64,000 nucleotides of DNA from Odontesthes bonariensis (GCF_027942865.1 NC_134520.1:35970688-36034687), one strand, 5' to 3'; counted from the stretch's first letter, positions 21,562 to 33,764 are shown. A program made the numbers and translations. Notes: a model not told the origin generated them from the letters alone.

Positions 21562-22315
21562 CAGATGTGCATCAGGTGAACCTGTGAGTCAGTAAATAAA
21601 GTGACTTACCCGACTCCTTCAGAGGGCGAATCTGTCCGACGGCTTCTGTCTGTCTTCTTCTTAAAGGAACAAACTCAGGGAAGGGTTCAGAGGCTCCGCC
21701 TCCTGCCGCAGGGCTGCTTATGCACTTGTAAACTTCAGAAATTTAAATTTTCAGTGCGTCTGTGGATGTATCGTAGCATTGAAAATAAAGCCGACTTTGA
21801 CTTTGAGAGAATCAGGTTGTTGGTCCTGTTTTGACTGAATAAAAGAACTTGAAATACTTTCACTTCCTCTCTCTCTTTCACACAGTCGTTACGAAACTGA
21901 AGATTAACAGAAAGAATTACTTCCTCCTCACAAAAGCTCTGAAAGCCAATAAAAAACTGACTGATGTGTCCGAACATTCAGATGATACATGAAACGTATG
22001 AAATATATTTGCAGATATGTCGTTAAACCTGCTTGTTGAGGTAACGACATCCTGTTGGCGTTCAAACTGTTTCTCCCTCGTATCGTTTCTCAACACTCGG
22101 GTGAAATATCAGATGTGACAATAGGTCGGACTGATTAAAAGGTGGTGTGTCAGTTACTCGATGAGGAAGTTCGTCAACTCAGCTGACCTTCCCGTTCACC
22201 CAACATGATACTGTCCTCAGAACATCCCAGAATAAAACCATCTGACCCCTTATCAGGTGGTAAAACTCACAGCAGCACATCACGTATTACACTGGGTCAT
22301 TATTCATTTAAACAT
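21562..22315. other. Sequence with no recognised gene
   Basis: Short open frames on both strands show no recognisable domain. ATCGTAGCATTGAAAATAAA near 21770 resembles a LINE-type tail. Nothing else could be supported. Confidence 0.35.
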
Positions 22316-22425
22316 AGAAGCGCTGGGATGGGAAGTCGTTGATATTTAGGCTGAACAGTAGCGGCCCCACAACAGATCCTTGCGGTACCCCCGTGGTGCA
22401 CGCTGGATCATTTTCAATGCACTCA
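22316..22425 (-). mobile_element. LINE reverse-transcriptase fragment
   Basis: The minus strand encodes CTTGVPQGSVVGPLLFSLNI followed by NDFPSQRFY, the conserved RT motif (GVPQGSVLGPLLF) of non-LTR retrotransposons. Only about 35 codons remain. Confidence 0.75.
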
Positions 22426-22735
22426 GAAACAGGGGTACAGTACGAGTCCTTTTTTATCCCCTGAGGTACAATCTATACTAATGTACCCCCTAGGGTTAAT
22501 TATTGGACCTAAAGGTACATACATGTACCTTTTTTTCTACATGCTGGGGTACAATAGACAGTCTGTGTTAGGCTACTTCAGTATAAGGGTACAAAATTGC
22601 TACCAGAAGTACAAGATTGGTCTCTGTAGGGTACAAACCAAAAGGGTAAAAAACTATACCTTCTGAGGGTACTGCCCCAGTGACAAGCCATCGTACCCCT
22701 AAAGGTACAATTCTGTACTTTATTTTCTGAGAGTC
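22425..22735. mobile_element. Probable MITE rich in GGTAC/GTACC motifs
   Basis: The interval repeatedly uses GGTACA, GTACCCC and CTGAGGGTACTG in both orientations, with AAAGGTACATACATGTACCT forming a near palindrome. It abuts the RT fragment. No coding capacity was seen. Family is not determined. Confidence 0.45.
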
Positions 22736-23500
22736 TGGGCACAAAGGTGTCTGATACTCAAGAGAAACAGTTGGAAAGGACCATCGCTAAGGTCACTGAG
22801 TGTATGTGTCCCCAACCAGAGATAGCATATAATAAAATATGGAGATTCAGAGGGAAACCACATTTCAGAGAAATTAAGTCGTATGAAGTCGTATGCATTG
22901 TTTCCTGGCTAGATGTCTGGAAGAAAGGAGACCTGGAGCATCTTCACCATATAGGGATAAATTAACACCCATAAGAAGAGGCTTCACCCTCTGGAGGACA
23001 GAGATTTCATTCGAACAACTGGGCTGATCTCTCCAGACTTGATGCATCTTTTCTGTAAATTCGGACCTGATGAATGCAATAAAGGTTTCTATGTTAGATT
23101 AAGTCCGTGTCAGCAGAGTTCATCCCTCATCTCCACATCGGCTCGGCAACCATCCCTCACATTTACTACAGCACACAGGTAGGATTTTAGCTTTAGCACC
23201 GATCAACTCTCCTTTGTCCAAACTCGATTTTAGAGATTTCAGAAATAAACAGCAGAGGAACGGTTCGTCCTGAAGGAGGGCCTCTGGCTCAAGATGTTCT
23301 ACCAGCTTTTTCCAAACTTATGATTCACCAGTGGATGAAATATGGTCTTTTCCGCAGAAGCTCAGTCAGGAACTTCCTGGAAACATCTCCAAACTCCTTC
23401 AGCAGGAACAAACATCGTCCCGAAGCAGCAGAGTTTTTAACGAGATGGAAACATTGCAGAATATGTGTCACATCTGAACTCTGCTGAAGATAAACAGACC
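22736..23500. other. Unrecognised sequence with a short open frame
   Basis: A frame at 22747-22965 (plus strand) encodes EIAYNKIWRFRGKPHFREIK and SYEVVCIVSWLDVWKKGD, with no motif I recognise and no splice context strong enough to call it an exon. From about 23180 onward the sequence merges into L2-like LINE DNA. Confidence 0.3.
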
Positions 23501-23692
23501 AGGAGAAACTCATCCATGCATTCATCTCCAGTAGACTCCATCACTGTAACGCTTTTTTAACTGGACTTCCCAAAAAGAGCATTAAACATCTGCAGCTCAT
23601 CCAGAACGCTGCTGCTGGAGTTTTAACCCGGACTAAGAGATCTGAACACATCACAGCAGCTTTAAAATCTTTACTCTGGCCTTGCCATATCA
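23500..23692 (+). mobile_element. L2-like LINE reverse-transcriptase fragment
   Basis: With frame shifts allowed, the plus strand reads LTGLPKKSIKHLQLIQNAAA, GVLTRTKRSEHITAALKSL, the conserved C-terminal RT region of teleost L2 elements. It is heavily truncated. Confidence 0.75.
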
Positions 23693-23697
23693 TTGCA

Positions 23698-23775
23698 TAG
23701 GAGAGCACTGCATAGCATTGCTTTGCATTGCTTTGCATTGCTTTGCAATGCTATGCAGTGCCTCCATGCAAATGC
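23698..23775. repeat. Simple repeat of TGCTTTGCAT/TGCATAGCAT type
   Basis: About 75 bp of alternating GCATTGCTTTGCATTGCTTT and TGCAATGCTATGCAGTG units forms a low-complexity, partly palindromic tract. Confidence 0.7.
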
Positions 23776-23884
23776 ATGGCAAGGCACCTATTACTATTCC
23801 GTTGGCAAAAGTCTATGGGATTTAACATTGAAAACGTGTCTCTTTATAGATTTATTTATAGATTTATATATTTATTCTTCCGTC

Positions 23885-26545
23885 CACATTAATGCGGGCC
23901 CTGAGGGCCCGCACATCCCAACAATATATATATCAAAACGACCGGCTCGATGAGTTTTCGCGGGCTATTATTTTTATTGAAGATTGGAGTTACCATGGCG
24001 ACGTAATAAGCAAAAAACAGCCCCCAAAGCCCCCCTAGGAATAAACAGGGGGATGACCTGGAAAAATCATAAAAAACCCAAAATTTTGAGCAGTTACTGT
24101 GTCATCATGCCTTAACCTAGAAACGCCATTCAAATTCAAGTCGCCATTCAGTTTGTAGATACGTCCGTGCTGTGCTCAGAAGTGAAGACGCCATGTCGAT
24201 ACCTGCTACGGATTTCCCACAGCATGCCTCCAAGCGACCCAAAGTTTTGGCCAAAATCTGAACAATTTGAATTTTTAGAGCACAACTGCCATTTCATTAG
24301 AGTGTGGGAAGAGCAAGAGTTCTGACCTCAGATTCATTTTCGAATCGCCCTCACGCATACAAATATCGCTCCAATGCCATTATGTACTGTCATAATATAG
24401 GCACGCATGTTGGGATTCATACAATGTTTTCATATTTCATCTAGGGCTGACCGTTTGCTCTCAGAGCCCCTCAGAGCAAAGTGATGTCGGGGCTCAAAGA
24501 CCTCAAATCCCCATTTTAATTCATCCAATTCTCAGAATCTCAGCAGCTCCTGCAGCCCTTCTTTCTCTCATCCGTGCTTTCACTGTGAATGTGCTACAGA
24601 TCTGAAACGCGGGAATATTGAAGTCCAAAGGCGTCCCTCGCTCATTCTGTGAGAATTTTTTCCGTATCTCTTACGGTTTCCGAATGGGAAGCATCTGTTC
24701 GTAGAGGTTTTTTGGCTCTGAGAAGCCTGAGTCTCATATAATTAGTGTAGCAGCAGCTGGGGCAGCTTAACTGTCAGTTAAATGTTACCATAGAAACAAG
24801 GCTATTAGTGGCCCAGCCAGTCCTTTGCCTCTTTAAAGGGACAGTTCGCCTCTTTAAAGGGACAGTTTGCCTCTTTAAAGGGACAGTTCGCCTCTTTAAA
24901 GGGACAGTTTGCCTCTTTAAAGGGACAGTTCGCCTCTTTAAAGGGACAGTTCGCCTCTTTAAAGGGACAGTTCGCCTCTTTAAAGGGACAGTTCGCCGCT
25001 TTAAAGGGACAGTTCGCCTCTTTAAAGAGACAGTTCGCCTCTTTAAAGGGACAGATCGCCTATTTAAAGGGACAGTTCGCCTCTTTAAAGGGACAGATCG
25101 CCTATTTAAAGGGACAGTTCGCCTCTTTAAAGGGACAGTTCGCCTCTTTAAAGGGACAGTTCGCCTATTTAAAGGGACAGTTCGCCTCTTTAAAGGGACA
25201 GTTCGCCGCTTTAAAGGGACAGTTTGCCTCTTTAAAGGGACAGTTCGCCGCTTTAAAGGGACAGTTTGCCTCTTTAAAGAGACAGTTTGCCTCTTTAAAG
25301 GGACAGTTCGCCTCTTTAAAGGGACAGTTCGCCTCTTTAAAGGGACAGTTCGCCGCTTTAAAGGGACAGTTCGCCTCTTTAAAGGGACAGTTCGCCTCTT
25401 TAAAGGGACAGTTCGCCTCTTTAAAGGGACAGTTCGCCGCTTTAAAGGGACAGTTCGCCTCTTTAAAGGGACAGTTCGCCTCTTTAAAGGGACAGTTCGC
25501 CGCTTTAAAGGGACAGTTTGCCTCTTTAAAGGGACAGTTTGCCTCTTTAAAGGGACAGTTCGCCTCTTTAAAGGGACAGTTCACCGCTTTAAAGGGACAG
25601 TTTGCCTCTTTAAAGAGACAGTTTGCCTCTTTAAAGGGACAGTTCGCCTCTTTAAAGGGACAGTTCGCCTCTTTAAAGGGACAGTTACCCGCTTTAAAGG
25701 GACAGTTCGCCTCTTTAAAGGGACAGTTCGCCTCTTTAAAGGGACAGTTCGCCGTTTTAAAGGGACAGTTTGCCGCTTTAAAGGGACAGTTCGCCGCTTT
25801 AAAGGGACAGTTCGCCTCTTTAAAGGGACAGTTCGCCACTTTAAAGGGACAGTTCGCCGCTTTAAAGGGACAGTTCGCCTCTTTAAAGGGACAGTTCGCC
25901 GCTTTAAAGGGACAGTTCGCCTCTTTAAAGAGACAGTTTGCCTCTTTAAAGCGACAGTTCGCCTCTTTAAAGGGACAGTTCGCCTCTTTAAAGGGACAGT
26001 TAGCCGCTTTAAAGGGACAGTTCGCCTCTTTAAAGGGACACTTCGCCTCTTTAAAGGGACAGTTTGCCTCTTTAAAGGGACAGTTCGCCGCTTTAAAGGG
26101 ACAGTTCGCCACTTTAAAGGGACAGTTCGCCGCTTTAAAGGGACAGTTCGCCTCTTTAAAGGGACAGTTCGCCGCTTTAAAGGGACAGATCGCCTATTTA
26201 TAGGGACAGTTCGCCTCTTTAAAGGGACAGTTCGCCACTTTAAAGGGACAGTTCGCCACTTTAAAGAGACAGTTCGCCGCTTTAAAGGGACAGTTCGCCT
26301 CTTTAATGGGACAGTTCGCCGCTTTAAAGGGACAGTTTGCCGCTTTAAAGGGACAGTTCGCCGTTTTAAACGGACAGTTCACCGCTTTAAATTTTTAGAT
26401 TTAAACGTCTTTGATGCCGTTTAGGCTTGAATGCTTCTTCTTTAGGCCTTGCGAACCATTTCTGAGCAGCCGTGATTGGTTGAGCGATACGCACACTTTG
26501 GCAGGCCCCTTCTAAATTTCTTCAGAAATTTTCTAGTTATTATTA
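23885..26545 (+). mobile_element. Hairpin-ended repeat element hosting a 21-bp satellite
   Basis: The left end carries the palindrome GCGGGCCCTGAGGGCCCGC at 23895-23913. The right end has GGCAGGCCCCTTCTAAATTT followed by the palindrome AAATTTCTTCAGAAATTT and a TTATTATTATTAT tail. Non-coding body sequence lies at 23914-24820 and 26393-26500, with the satellite between. The architecture (5' hairpin, 3' hairpin, TTATTA flank) resembles the units in pomgnt1 intron 14, but the sequence differs. It probably belongs to a teleost repeat family I cannot name. Confidence 0.55.
24825..26391. repeat. 21-bp satellite (about 75 units) derived from a transposon terminus
   Basis: The unit is TTTAAAGGGACAGTTCGCCTC minus its last base for display (TTTAAAGGGACAGTTCGCCT), tandemly repeated about 75 times. 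Variants include GCCGCTTT, GCCTATTT, GTTTGCC and GAGACAG. The unit equals TTAA plus the terminal 16-17 bp of the palindromic MITE at 8699-9358 and 36069-36711. Because 21 is divisible by three and the unit has no stop in one frame per strand, it creates artificial long open frames. Confidence 0.95.
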
Positions 26546-27313
26546 TTATGCTTGAAGTTGTAGTAGTGGTTTTCCACCGATTTTTTTTCAGGTATTGTTT
26601 TCTGCCCCCCCAGATGAGCTAATTGCCCACCCACACATGCCATTCTGGTCACACCTCTGCTGTAGACATCGCATTTTCATCTCGACTTAGCTCGCTTGGA
26701 ACCCCGGCCGAGTAGGTTGCTAAAAATGGACCCGAGCCGGTTGCTCGTACCTGGTGTAAAACCCTAGAAGTCGAGCCGGGTCGGTACTGGTGGAAAAGGA
26801 GCACAAGTGTCCTCGGTAAGTTGATCTTGCCGGCTCTGGCTGAGATTAACGGGACAGAATTAGTCCTGATGGATGCTCTCCCAGAACTGAATCTGTGCCG
26901 AGCAGCCAATCAAAAAGGAACTCCTTCCACTTTCATTATTGTGAGTTTTTACTTGGTGGTAAAGTAAAGGAGTCGGCATTCATACAGCCTTTTAAAATTA
27001 ATCTTTAATTTACTTTTTTTACACATAAAACAAAGATGAAGCATAATATTGCATTATAAGATATGATGACAGGAAGGGAAACATTTATATTTAAAGCTCA
27101 TATTGGATATAGTTTTTCATTCTTTTAAAGCCTTTAGAAGCTACTTAATAATTACAGAATTCCATCTTGAAATGAATCTGAAAGTTAAAACATCTTAAAG
27201 TGTTGATAGTCAGTGTGAGGTTTGATGGAGACCTTTTTCATGCGATAAACACCAACATCATTCTGGATTTGATGCAGTATTGTTCCAGACAGCTCAGCTT
27301 TGCCAGAAACTCT

Positions 27314-28589
27314 TTAATTTCTCCAATTTCTTCTGTTTCCGTGTTCAATCTTCTCCAGTTGCATGATGCTGTGCTGGCGGTAGCGGGATGGTTGTGGTAT
27401 CGCTACTACCTTCCTGTGGTATTCTATTGATTTCTGGCTCTCCTTTCGAATGTAATATAGATGTTTTGCGTAGCAGTTGTAAAGCATCTGTTTATGTTCA
27501 GGGTCTAGATCTGAAGCAGCAGAAAGACACTCGTTGAATATCTTCTCAGCTTCAGCTACGTTCCACTTCGCGTATATTTCTGCAAGATTTAATTTTATTT
27601 CAAATGAAGAATCGGGATAAAGAACCATCACCTCCTTGCAGAGGCTGATCGCTCTGTCCATCCGTTGCCTGTCATAGTTGCCTGTCTCGTGAAAGATCCT
27701 CCTTATGTAGTATATGGCGGCGTACCTCTTTACATAATGGGAATCTGGATACCTCGTCAGGGCCTCGTCTGCCAAATGAATTGCTTCATCCATGGATATA
27801 TGCTTTCTGTACAGCCTTAATAATGCGTTGAGGCCACTGTAGGTGCCGATTGGCTTCCGTAAAACCTTTCTCGCCAGCTCACGCGCATCATCGTCAACTT
27901 CTTCTCCTTTTGCAGCACGTATTTCCAGGTAGAAGGCAGCCAGGTACAAGTTGTCTGGATCGTGTTCTTTGGCGATTTTCATTATCTCCAGGACGTCAGC
28001 ACTCAGGTTTTTGTCGTTGGCTTCAAAGCCGTGTGATAATGCCAAGGCTCGGCTGGTCTGCCATTCCACCATGTCCGGATTCATCCTGACGGCTCTCTGG
28101 AAGTAATCTGCAGCCTGCAGCTTCTTGTCTTTGTCAAACTTCATCAGGGTCCAGGCCTTCTCAGCGCAGATCTCCGGGTGGAGCTCGTCCTGGGACGGAG
28201 ACGGGTATTTACCCATCAGGTCCTGGACCTTTAACAGGTAATCTTGACTCTGTGCTTGTTCTCCCAGATGATGATGCAGCCAAGCCAGATTCCCATAGTT
28301 CACCACCAACCAGGGGCCCTCGTCCGAGACCGAGTTTCTCATCTGGCGGAAAGCCTCTGTGGCCTTGTAGAGGAATCGACGGGCCTCTTCTTTAAAGCCC
28401 AGCAGGGAATGAACAAACCCCTGCAGGTTGTTAATGTGACCCCGCCAGCTGAACCCTTCCTCTGCGCTGATGTCCTCCAGCTGGTCCCGTATAAAGAAAA
28501 GTCTGGACCTGCTGGGATTCAGGTCCCAGGTGAAGTGGCACTCAAGAGCCTCCAGTTTGGACTCCAGTGTGGACTGACTGTTAGCAGCA
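27314..28589 (-). CDS. ifit: IFIT protein (copy 2), coding exon 2
   Basis: Paralogue of the gene at 10553-11828, with the same exon length (1276 nt), acceptor (AG at 28591-28590) and stop. It is an intact TPR-rich IFIT protein, an interferon-induced RNA-binding antiviral factor. By hand comparison the two exons differ at about 29 sites, about 20 of them changing the amino acid. Examples are ISAEEGFSWRGH for ISPEEGFSWLGH, YVKRYAAIYYIRRIF for YVKRCAAICYKRRIF, and AKWNVAEAEKIFNE for AKCDIAEAEKIFDE. A 60-bp insertion lies in the presumed intron or promoter. Exon 1 with the start codon was not located. Confidence 0.92.
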
Positions 28590-28651
28590 CTGGGGACATA
28601 AATAATGACAAATCTTAAAGCACATCAACAGAATAACGTGTTCTGGATAAT

Positions 28652-28713
28652 TCAATTCAAATTCAATTCAAATTCAAAAATACTTTATTCATCCCAGAGG
28701 GAAATTAAATTTC
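28652..28713. mobile_element. Short LINE-tail-like insertion upstream of IFIT copy 2
   Basis: AATTCAATTCAAATTC repeats followed by TACTTTATTCATCCCAGAGG and GAAATTAAATTT are present here but absent from copy 1, where GATAATTACTTGTGAAG is uninterrupted. This is a reversed 3' end of a non-LTR element. It lies about 60-120 bp upstream of the exon-2 acceptor and could affect splicing or promoter function. Confidence 0.75.
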
Positions 28714-29089
28714 TCGTGAAGAAGAAATAAGGAGGAACAAAGAAGCAGACAGTATATTATATAGTACTGCGTCACTATGGGGCGCTGGTAGAGGCGACAT
28801 TACATCTCCAGAGAGAGGATAAACTTTTTAAACATTATTATGGGTGCCAATGCCAAAGGCATCATGGCACACATTACTATTGTGCATACTTATTATTTTC
28901 CCGTTTCCGTCACAAATTTTGGTGCGCTACTGGTCCCACAGGGTTGGTCCGACCTGAATAAAAAGCTTATTCCCGGGTGTCCAGGGATTGGGAATAGTGT
29001 GCTTGTATTTTTCTCTCTCATTACTCGAACGGAATGCCAGGAAAATTGGGAAAAACTGGGAATTTTTGCCCAATGTAAATGCATAACTC

Positions 29090-29392
29090 TGACAATGTTT
29101 AAATCCAGGCTGACAACAGTTCTATTTAGCTGTGCATATGACACCTGAAAGTATTTTATCTGCACTCTTCACTTTTAAATTAATTAATTAATGATTATTT
29201 TTTATGGGTTTTTAAATTTATTTAAATTTTATTATTATTATTTAATTTTTATTTATTTATTTATTTATTTATTATTATTTTTTAATGATTTTATTGCCTT
29301 CTTGTGATTTTATGTAGCTGTGAAGCACTTTGAATTGCCTTGTGTACGAATTGTGCTCTTTAAATAAAATTGCCTTGCCTTGCCATTAAAAT
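29090..29392 (+). mobile_element. L2-like LINE 3' end (duplicon 2)
   Basis: Counterpart of 12264-12552, ending in GTGCTCTTTAAATAAAATTG and CCTTGCCTTGCC. The TTTATTTATTTATT stretch is longer than in copy 1, consistent with microsatellite drift after duplication. Confidence 0.7.
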
Positions 29393-31070
29393 TCATAAGT
29401 AATGGGACAAAAACAGCCCTATTTGGAGGCCTCATAACTCAGCCATACGGCATCACAGATACATCATTCGAAGTTTAAACAAAGCAGGAAAGACTCATCT
29501 TTAACTGAACTAAAAGGTTTGTTGATCTATTTTATAGCTTTGACACAACGGCAGTTTACGTTTTAGGAAAAATCAGAACTCCTCTCACTCTGCTGTCCTG
29601 GGGTCTCGCACTCTATTTTGACCAGCTCAAAATTAATACCAAAATCACTCAAACAAACGCCTCTTACGTCCAAAATGTTTATTGCACCTAGACAAATTAT
29701 ACTGCAAAACGTAGGTATTTTTGTCCTCTTTCACCCAAAGTCACCCTGATTGTGCTCGGCCTCACGGTTTTCTCTCAAATCACCTCTGAGCGCAAAGAGA
29801 GACCACTCGGGCTCCCATGCCCGGCCATTACAACCAGGCCGCCTCATCTCCTTATCAAATCGATATGAAGGCTGTAATTAAAACTGCCATAAAAACAATA
29901 CCGTACATAGGAGCAGAATAAAAATTACACCAGTGGCTTCCCCCGTCCCTTCTGGCGCTCACGGTTCAAGAATTTGTCAGATATGACTCATAGTGTTCGA
30001 ACAGCGACTATTTGTTCGAGGCATACGAATCAGTACTGAACACCAAGGTCAACTGTCAGTTGGTCATAGTGAGGGCGCTCCTGTCTGTTACACACAGCTG
30101 TCTCCATGGCAACCAGCCACACCTCTGCTACTCCTTGTGAGCCACAGCCAAGATGGCTGCCCTGTTATAACAGGTTTACGGACATAGATATGTATAGAAT
30201 GGCTAGATGTCTCGTCCACGTTGCTGGGCAACGGAGTGGAACGTCCGCAGATGGCCGCCATCTTACCACAGGCAGCTCTCTCGCCGACAACATTGTGTTG
30301 ATGGTGAAACATTCAAACATTCAAGAAATAACTTGCTTAATTCTCAAACATTTAGGTTATTATAAACATCAAAGTAGTAAGCTAATCATAACACTACAGA
30401 CAAAGTCCATATTTATTTTTTTTAAATAAAAACGTAAATATTTAACGTTTATTTGCCCCATGACTCAACTTTATTTATCCCTTGGGATGACTCCCTAACT
30501 TTCTATTAATGTTACTTTGCTACCTAGTTTATATTTTATAGTTTATAGTTTGTATTTTGTGGACGGGGGTCAAAGGTCATTTCACTGCATGTTGTACCGT
30601 GTATAACTATGCATGTGACAAATAAAACTTTGAATTGAATTGAATTGAACTTTACTTCCCAATCTTACTTCATACCAAGTAATAATATGATTCTGCTTTC
30701 AGAAGCTCTCATTCTGGTTTGAAGGACTAAGTACGCTGTCATCACAACCAGCATAAACTGGGATATTAACGAGAATTCAGTTACAATCGGTGAGGAAAAG
30801 AAAAACAGCAGCAGATATCATTAAAGGCAGCCACTCACCTCATCGTTCGGTCGACTCAGAAGAACAAAGATGCATCCGTGTTCTGCCTTTTATCTGCGTT
30901 GGGCTTTTTAGTGCAGTGCCGTAAAATAACTAATGTTTAACCTTTGTGATCTTGTAAATGATGTTATCTCAGGACTCGGTGAGTTTCCTTTACCCATGAA
31001 ACAGAAACACAGTTGGGTTAGTTAGACCCTAAATTATGTTCAGTTATTTATCTTTATCTAATTTTCACTT

Positions 31071-31747
31071 ATAAACAAACAAATATAAATAATATCTACT
31101 TACTTCAAAAGAAGGCCATCCGAATTGTTAATAAAGTTAATTATATAACACCAACAAATCCTCTTTTTATTAACCAAAAGGCATTAAAATTTCCTGATCT
31201 TGTCAAATTGAACACTGCCGTAGTGATGTACAAGGCGTATAATCACATGCTCCCATCACCAGTCCAGGAGCTCTTTGAGCAGCGAGAGAGTCAGTATAAA
31301 CTTAGAGGAACAGGTATATTCAAAAAGATTCAAACTAGAACGAATAAAAAAAGGTTTTGTATTTCTATTCAAGGTGTTAGTGTGTGGAATAAGCTAAATG
31401 AGAACTTAAAAAGTTCTAAAACAGTAGAAAATTTAAAAAAAAAAGGTATAAATCATTATTAATTGAAAATGATAAAACTATAGTATGAATGATGGACATT
31501 GTTTAGCTTTAAATCTTCTGTCATGTTCAGATGTTTTATGTAAAGTTGTAAAATATCGGCTGCAGTTGTGTTTGCTAGTCTTCTTTTCTTGGAATCATAT
31601 ATAAAGTGTGTAATAGGGCTAGGCACAATAAGTTTCTTTTTACTTCAGCCTAGACCCTTTTGGTCATTACATAATCAAATAAATCGATTGATGTTTATAT
31701 TTTGTTATGTATTATAATGACCAAATAAAATTACCTTACCTTACCTT
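31071..31747 (+). mobile_element. 5'-truncated LINE inserted in block C
   Basis: Block B has TAATTTTCACTTCAAATCTG uninterrupted. Here 677 bp follow CACTT, ending in ACCAAATAAAATTACC and CCTTACCTTACC before ACTTCAAATCTG, giving a short target duplication (ACTT). The frame covering 31090-31460 encodes LQKKAIRIVNKV, LNTAVVMYKAYNHMLPSPVQ and GVSVWNKLNENLKSS, the C-terminal region of a non-LTR reverse transcriptase. It is a young, lineage-specific insertion. Confidence 0.85.
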
Positions 31748-33709
31748 ACTTCAAATCTGTGTAATTGGTCCTTTGTTTTATTAGTTTTCATTTATTGAAC
31801 GACTATATTTCATGACTGTTGATTTTGCTGAGATGATGTGCAGCTGTAAACAGAAACAGGAAAACATGTACATGAAGGGAAATTTGACTTGTCAGGTTAC
31901 CATTGTGAAAAAAATGAAAAAAAATTAAGTTATTAAAAAAAAAAAAAAAAAAAAACTGTCACGAGCAAAAAAACCTGATCCCAACACAATGGAAGACGTT
32001 TGGTATCATTTCCTTTGTATAAATTTTTTGAGTTATTTGAGATTAATGATTCAACCACAATTAAAATCTGGGGATAAACATAATTTTATGAACCATAAAT
32101 CAGTGACATCATCCCTGAGCAGCTTAAAGCCGGCAGTAATAAACAAACTCATTCTGGTTGTACTGACGGTTGGTTGAAAGTCCACAAACACATGACAGGG
32201 AGGCAGATGGACAGCTCAACAACATCCAGGAACCAACTCTGTTGGTTTCCTTAGCTAGGAAATTGTTTTTGAATTGGCTCTATATGAACGAATTGGATTA
32301 TTTTATGAATAATTATGATTACAATTAATTGAATTCCAATTGGCTTGAATTGGACTTTATTATCTAAGTGCCTTGAGATGACATTTGTTGTATTTGCTGG
32401 TCGTGCATCAGATTGTTTAGTATTGTTTGGCTGTTGTTTCATTTAGCTCCAAACTGGGACAAAACTATTTAATTTGCATGTGAACAATAAGTTCAGAGAC
32501 GCTGTATTCTGTGTTGTTTACACATGAAATAAATGTCTTTGTTGTGGGGATGATTTAAAAGTTAAAGATGGTTTGATGTTTATAAGTTAAATTTTATATG
32601 AGAAGTTGAATTTGGATTTTTTTTGGTTTGATAATAGACGATAACTTGATGATAAAATATCTTTCATTGGGAAAACAGCAAAAAAGTTTCTTGGATTACA
32701 ACAATTTTCAATTATTTTTCCATATTTCAGCTGTTTAGAGCTGAATTATTTAGATTCTGTGGATTTTATAGGGAAAATATCTGAGACTGAGAACCTGCCA
32801 AAAGTTTAGTTAGTAAGTCAGAAGCTTAGAGATTCAAATGAGTTACAGACTTTAAAAAGGAAATATTTCCAGACAGTCTACAGTTTTTTTTATTAGTTAT
32901 GAGGATGTGAACCATAGTTTAGAACCAGGCTTGACTTTTACATTGGAACCAGGCTTTTTGGGCTTGAACTTTACATTGGTTTGAACCCCTTTAACTCTTT
33001 ATTTATCGGCAGGGAACATCTCTGCTGACCCGTCACAATCTGTTCAAGCTCCTTCTCTCAGGCAGGCGTTACAGAGCTCTGTACACCAAAGCATCCCAAC
33101 ATAAGAACAGTTTCTTCCCTCTGATGAACTCATTCTAGTCTCAGAACTCTCACTGTGTAATAACTGTGTCTCTTTGCCTGTATTTAAGACTATTTATTAT
33201 CATATTCACACTGTATTTGTGTAAATATAATCCATTCTTCCGTTATAAAGCCAAATACACTCTTTCATGTAAATACACCTGTTCCACTATTACACTACTG
33301 TTCCCTGTAAGTATTAGTACTTAACTTATTTAGCTATATTTAGTTTCTCTCTTCATTACTGTACATAGGCTGTGTAGTGGCTGTTCGTTCTCTTGTGTCA
33401 ATAATCAAAACTAAAAAATGTCAAAAACCATAATAAACTAATTAAATCAAACGGCCACTGAGACAGCTAGGGAGTGAATTTACGCGGGTAAAATGAGTCC
33501 ATTGTCCAGGCCAAAAAATTAGGTTTCTTTAGGTTTATTTCTCCAAACACAAGCAAACAAACAAAGAACAAAGAACAATGGGAATAATTAAAAACCCAAT
33601 TTAACTCAAACAATACTTAATATCATAAACGACCAAAAAAGGTGTATTCACCAAACTAACCCCCCCAAAAGATAACTAAATAATAAGTGAGCCAAATATT
33701 ACAAAATAA

Positions 33710-33764
33710 CAAATAGCTCCTACAGGCTGTATCTTTTAGAGATACAGCCTGTAGGAGCTATTTG
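33710..33764. repeat. Perfect 24-bp stem hairpin
   Basis: AAATAGCTCCTACAGGCTGT and adjoining bases (33710-33733) are followed by the loop TTTTAGA and an exact reverse complement (33741-33764). Block B has only the left arm followed by unrelated sequence, so the right arm arose after duplication or replaced it. Confidence 0.9.

Noticed and set aside
22747-22965. A possible small gene (SDTQEKQLERTIAKVTE...)
   Set aside because: It has no recognisable domain, no paralogue in the window and transposon debris on both sides. Left as unrecognised sequence.
24808-26424. A 538-codon open frame of RLFKGTV heptads (plus strand) and a 315-codon frame of CPFKEAN heptads (minus strand)
   Set aside because: Both are artefacts of a 21-bp tandem repeat whose length is a multiple of three and which lacks stops. 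There is no splice, promoter or family support.
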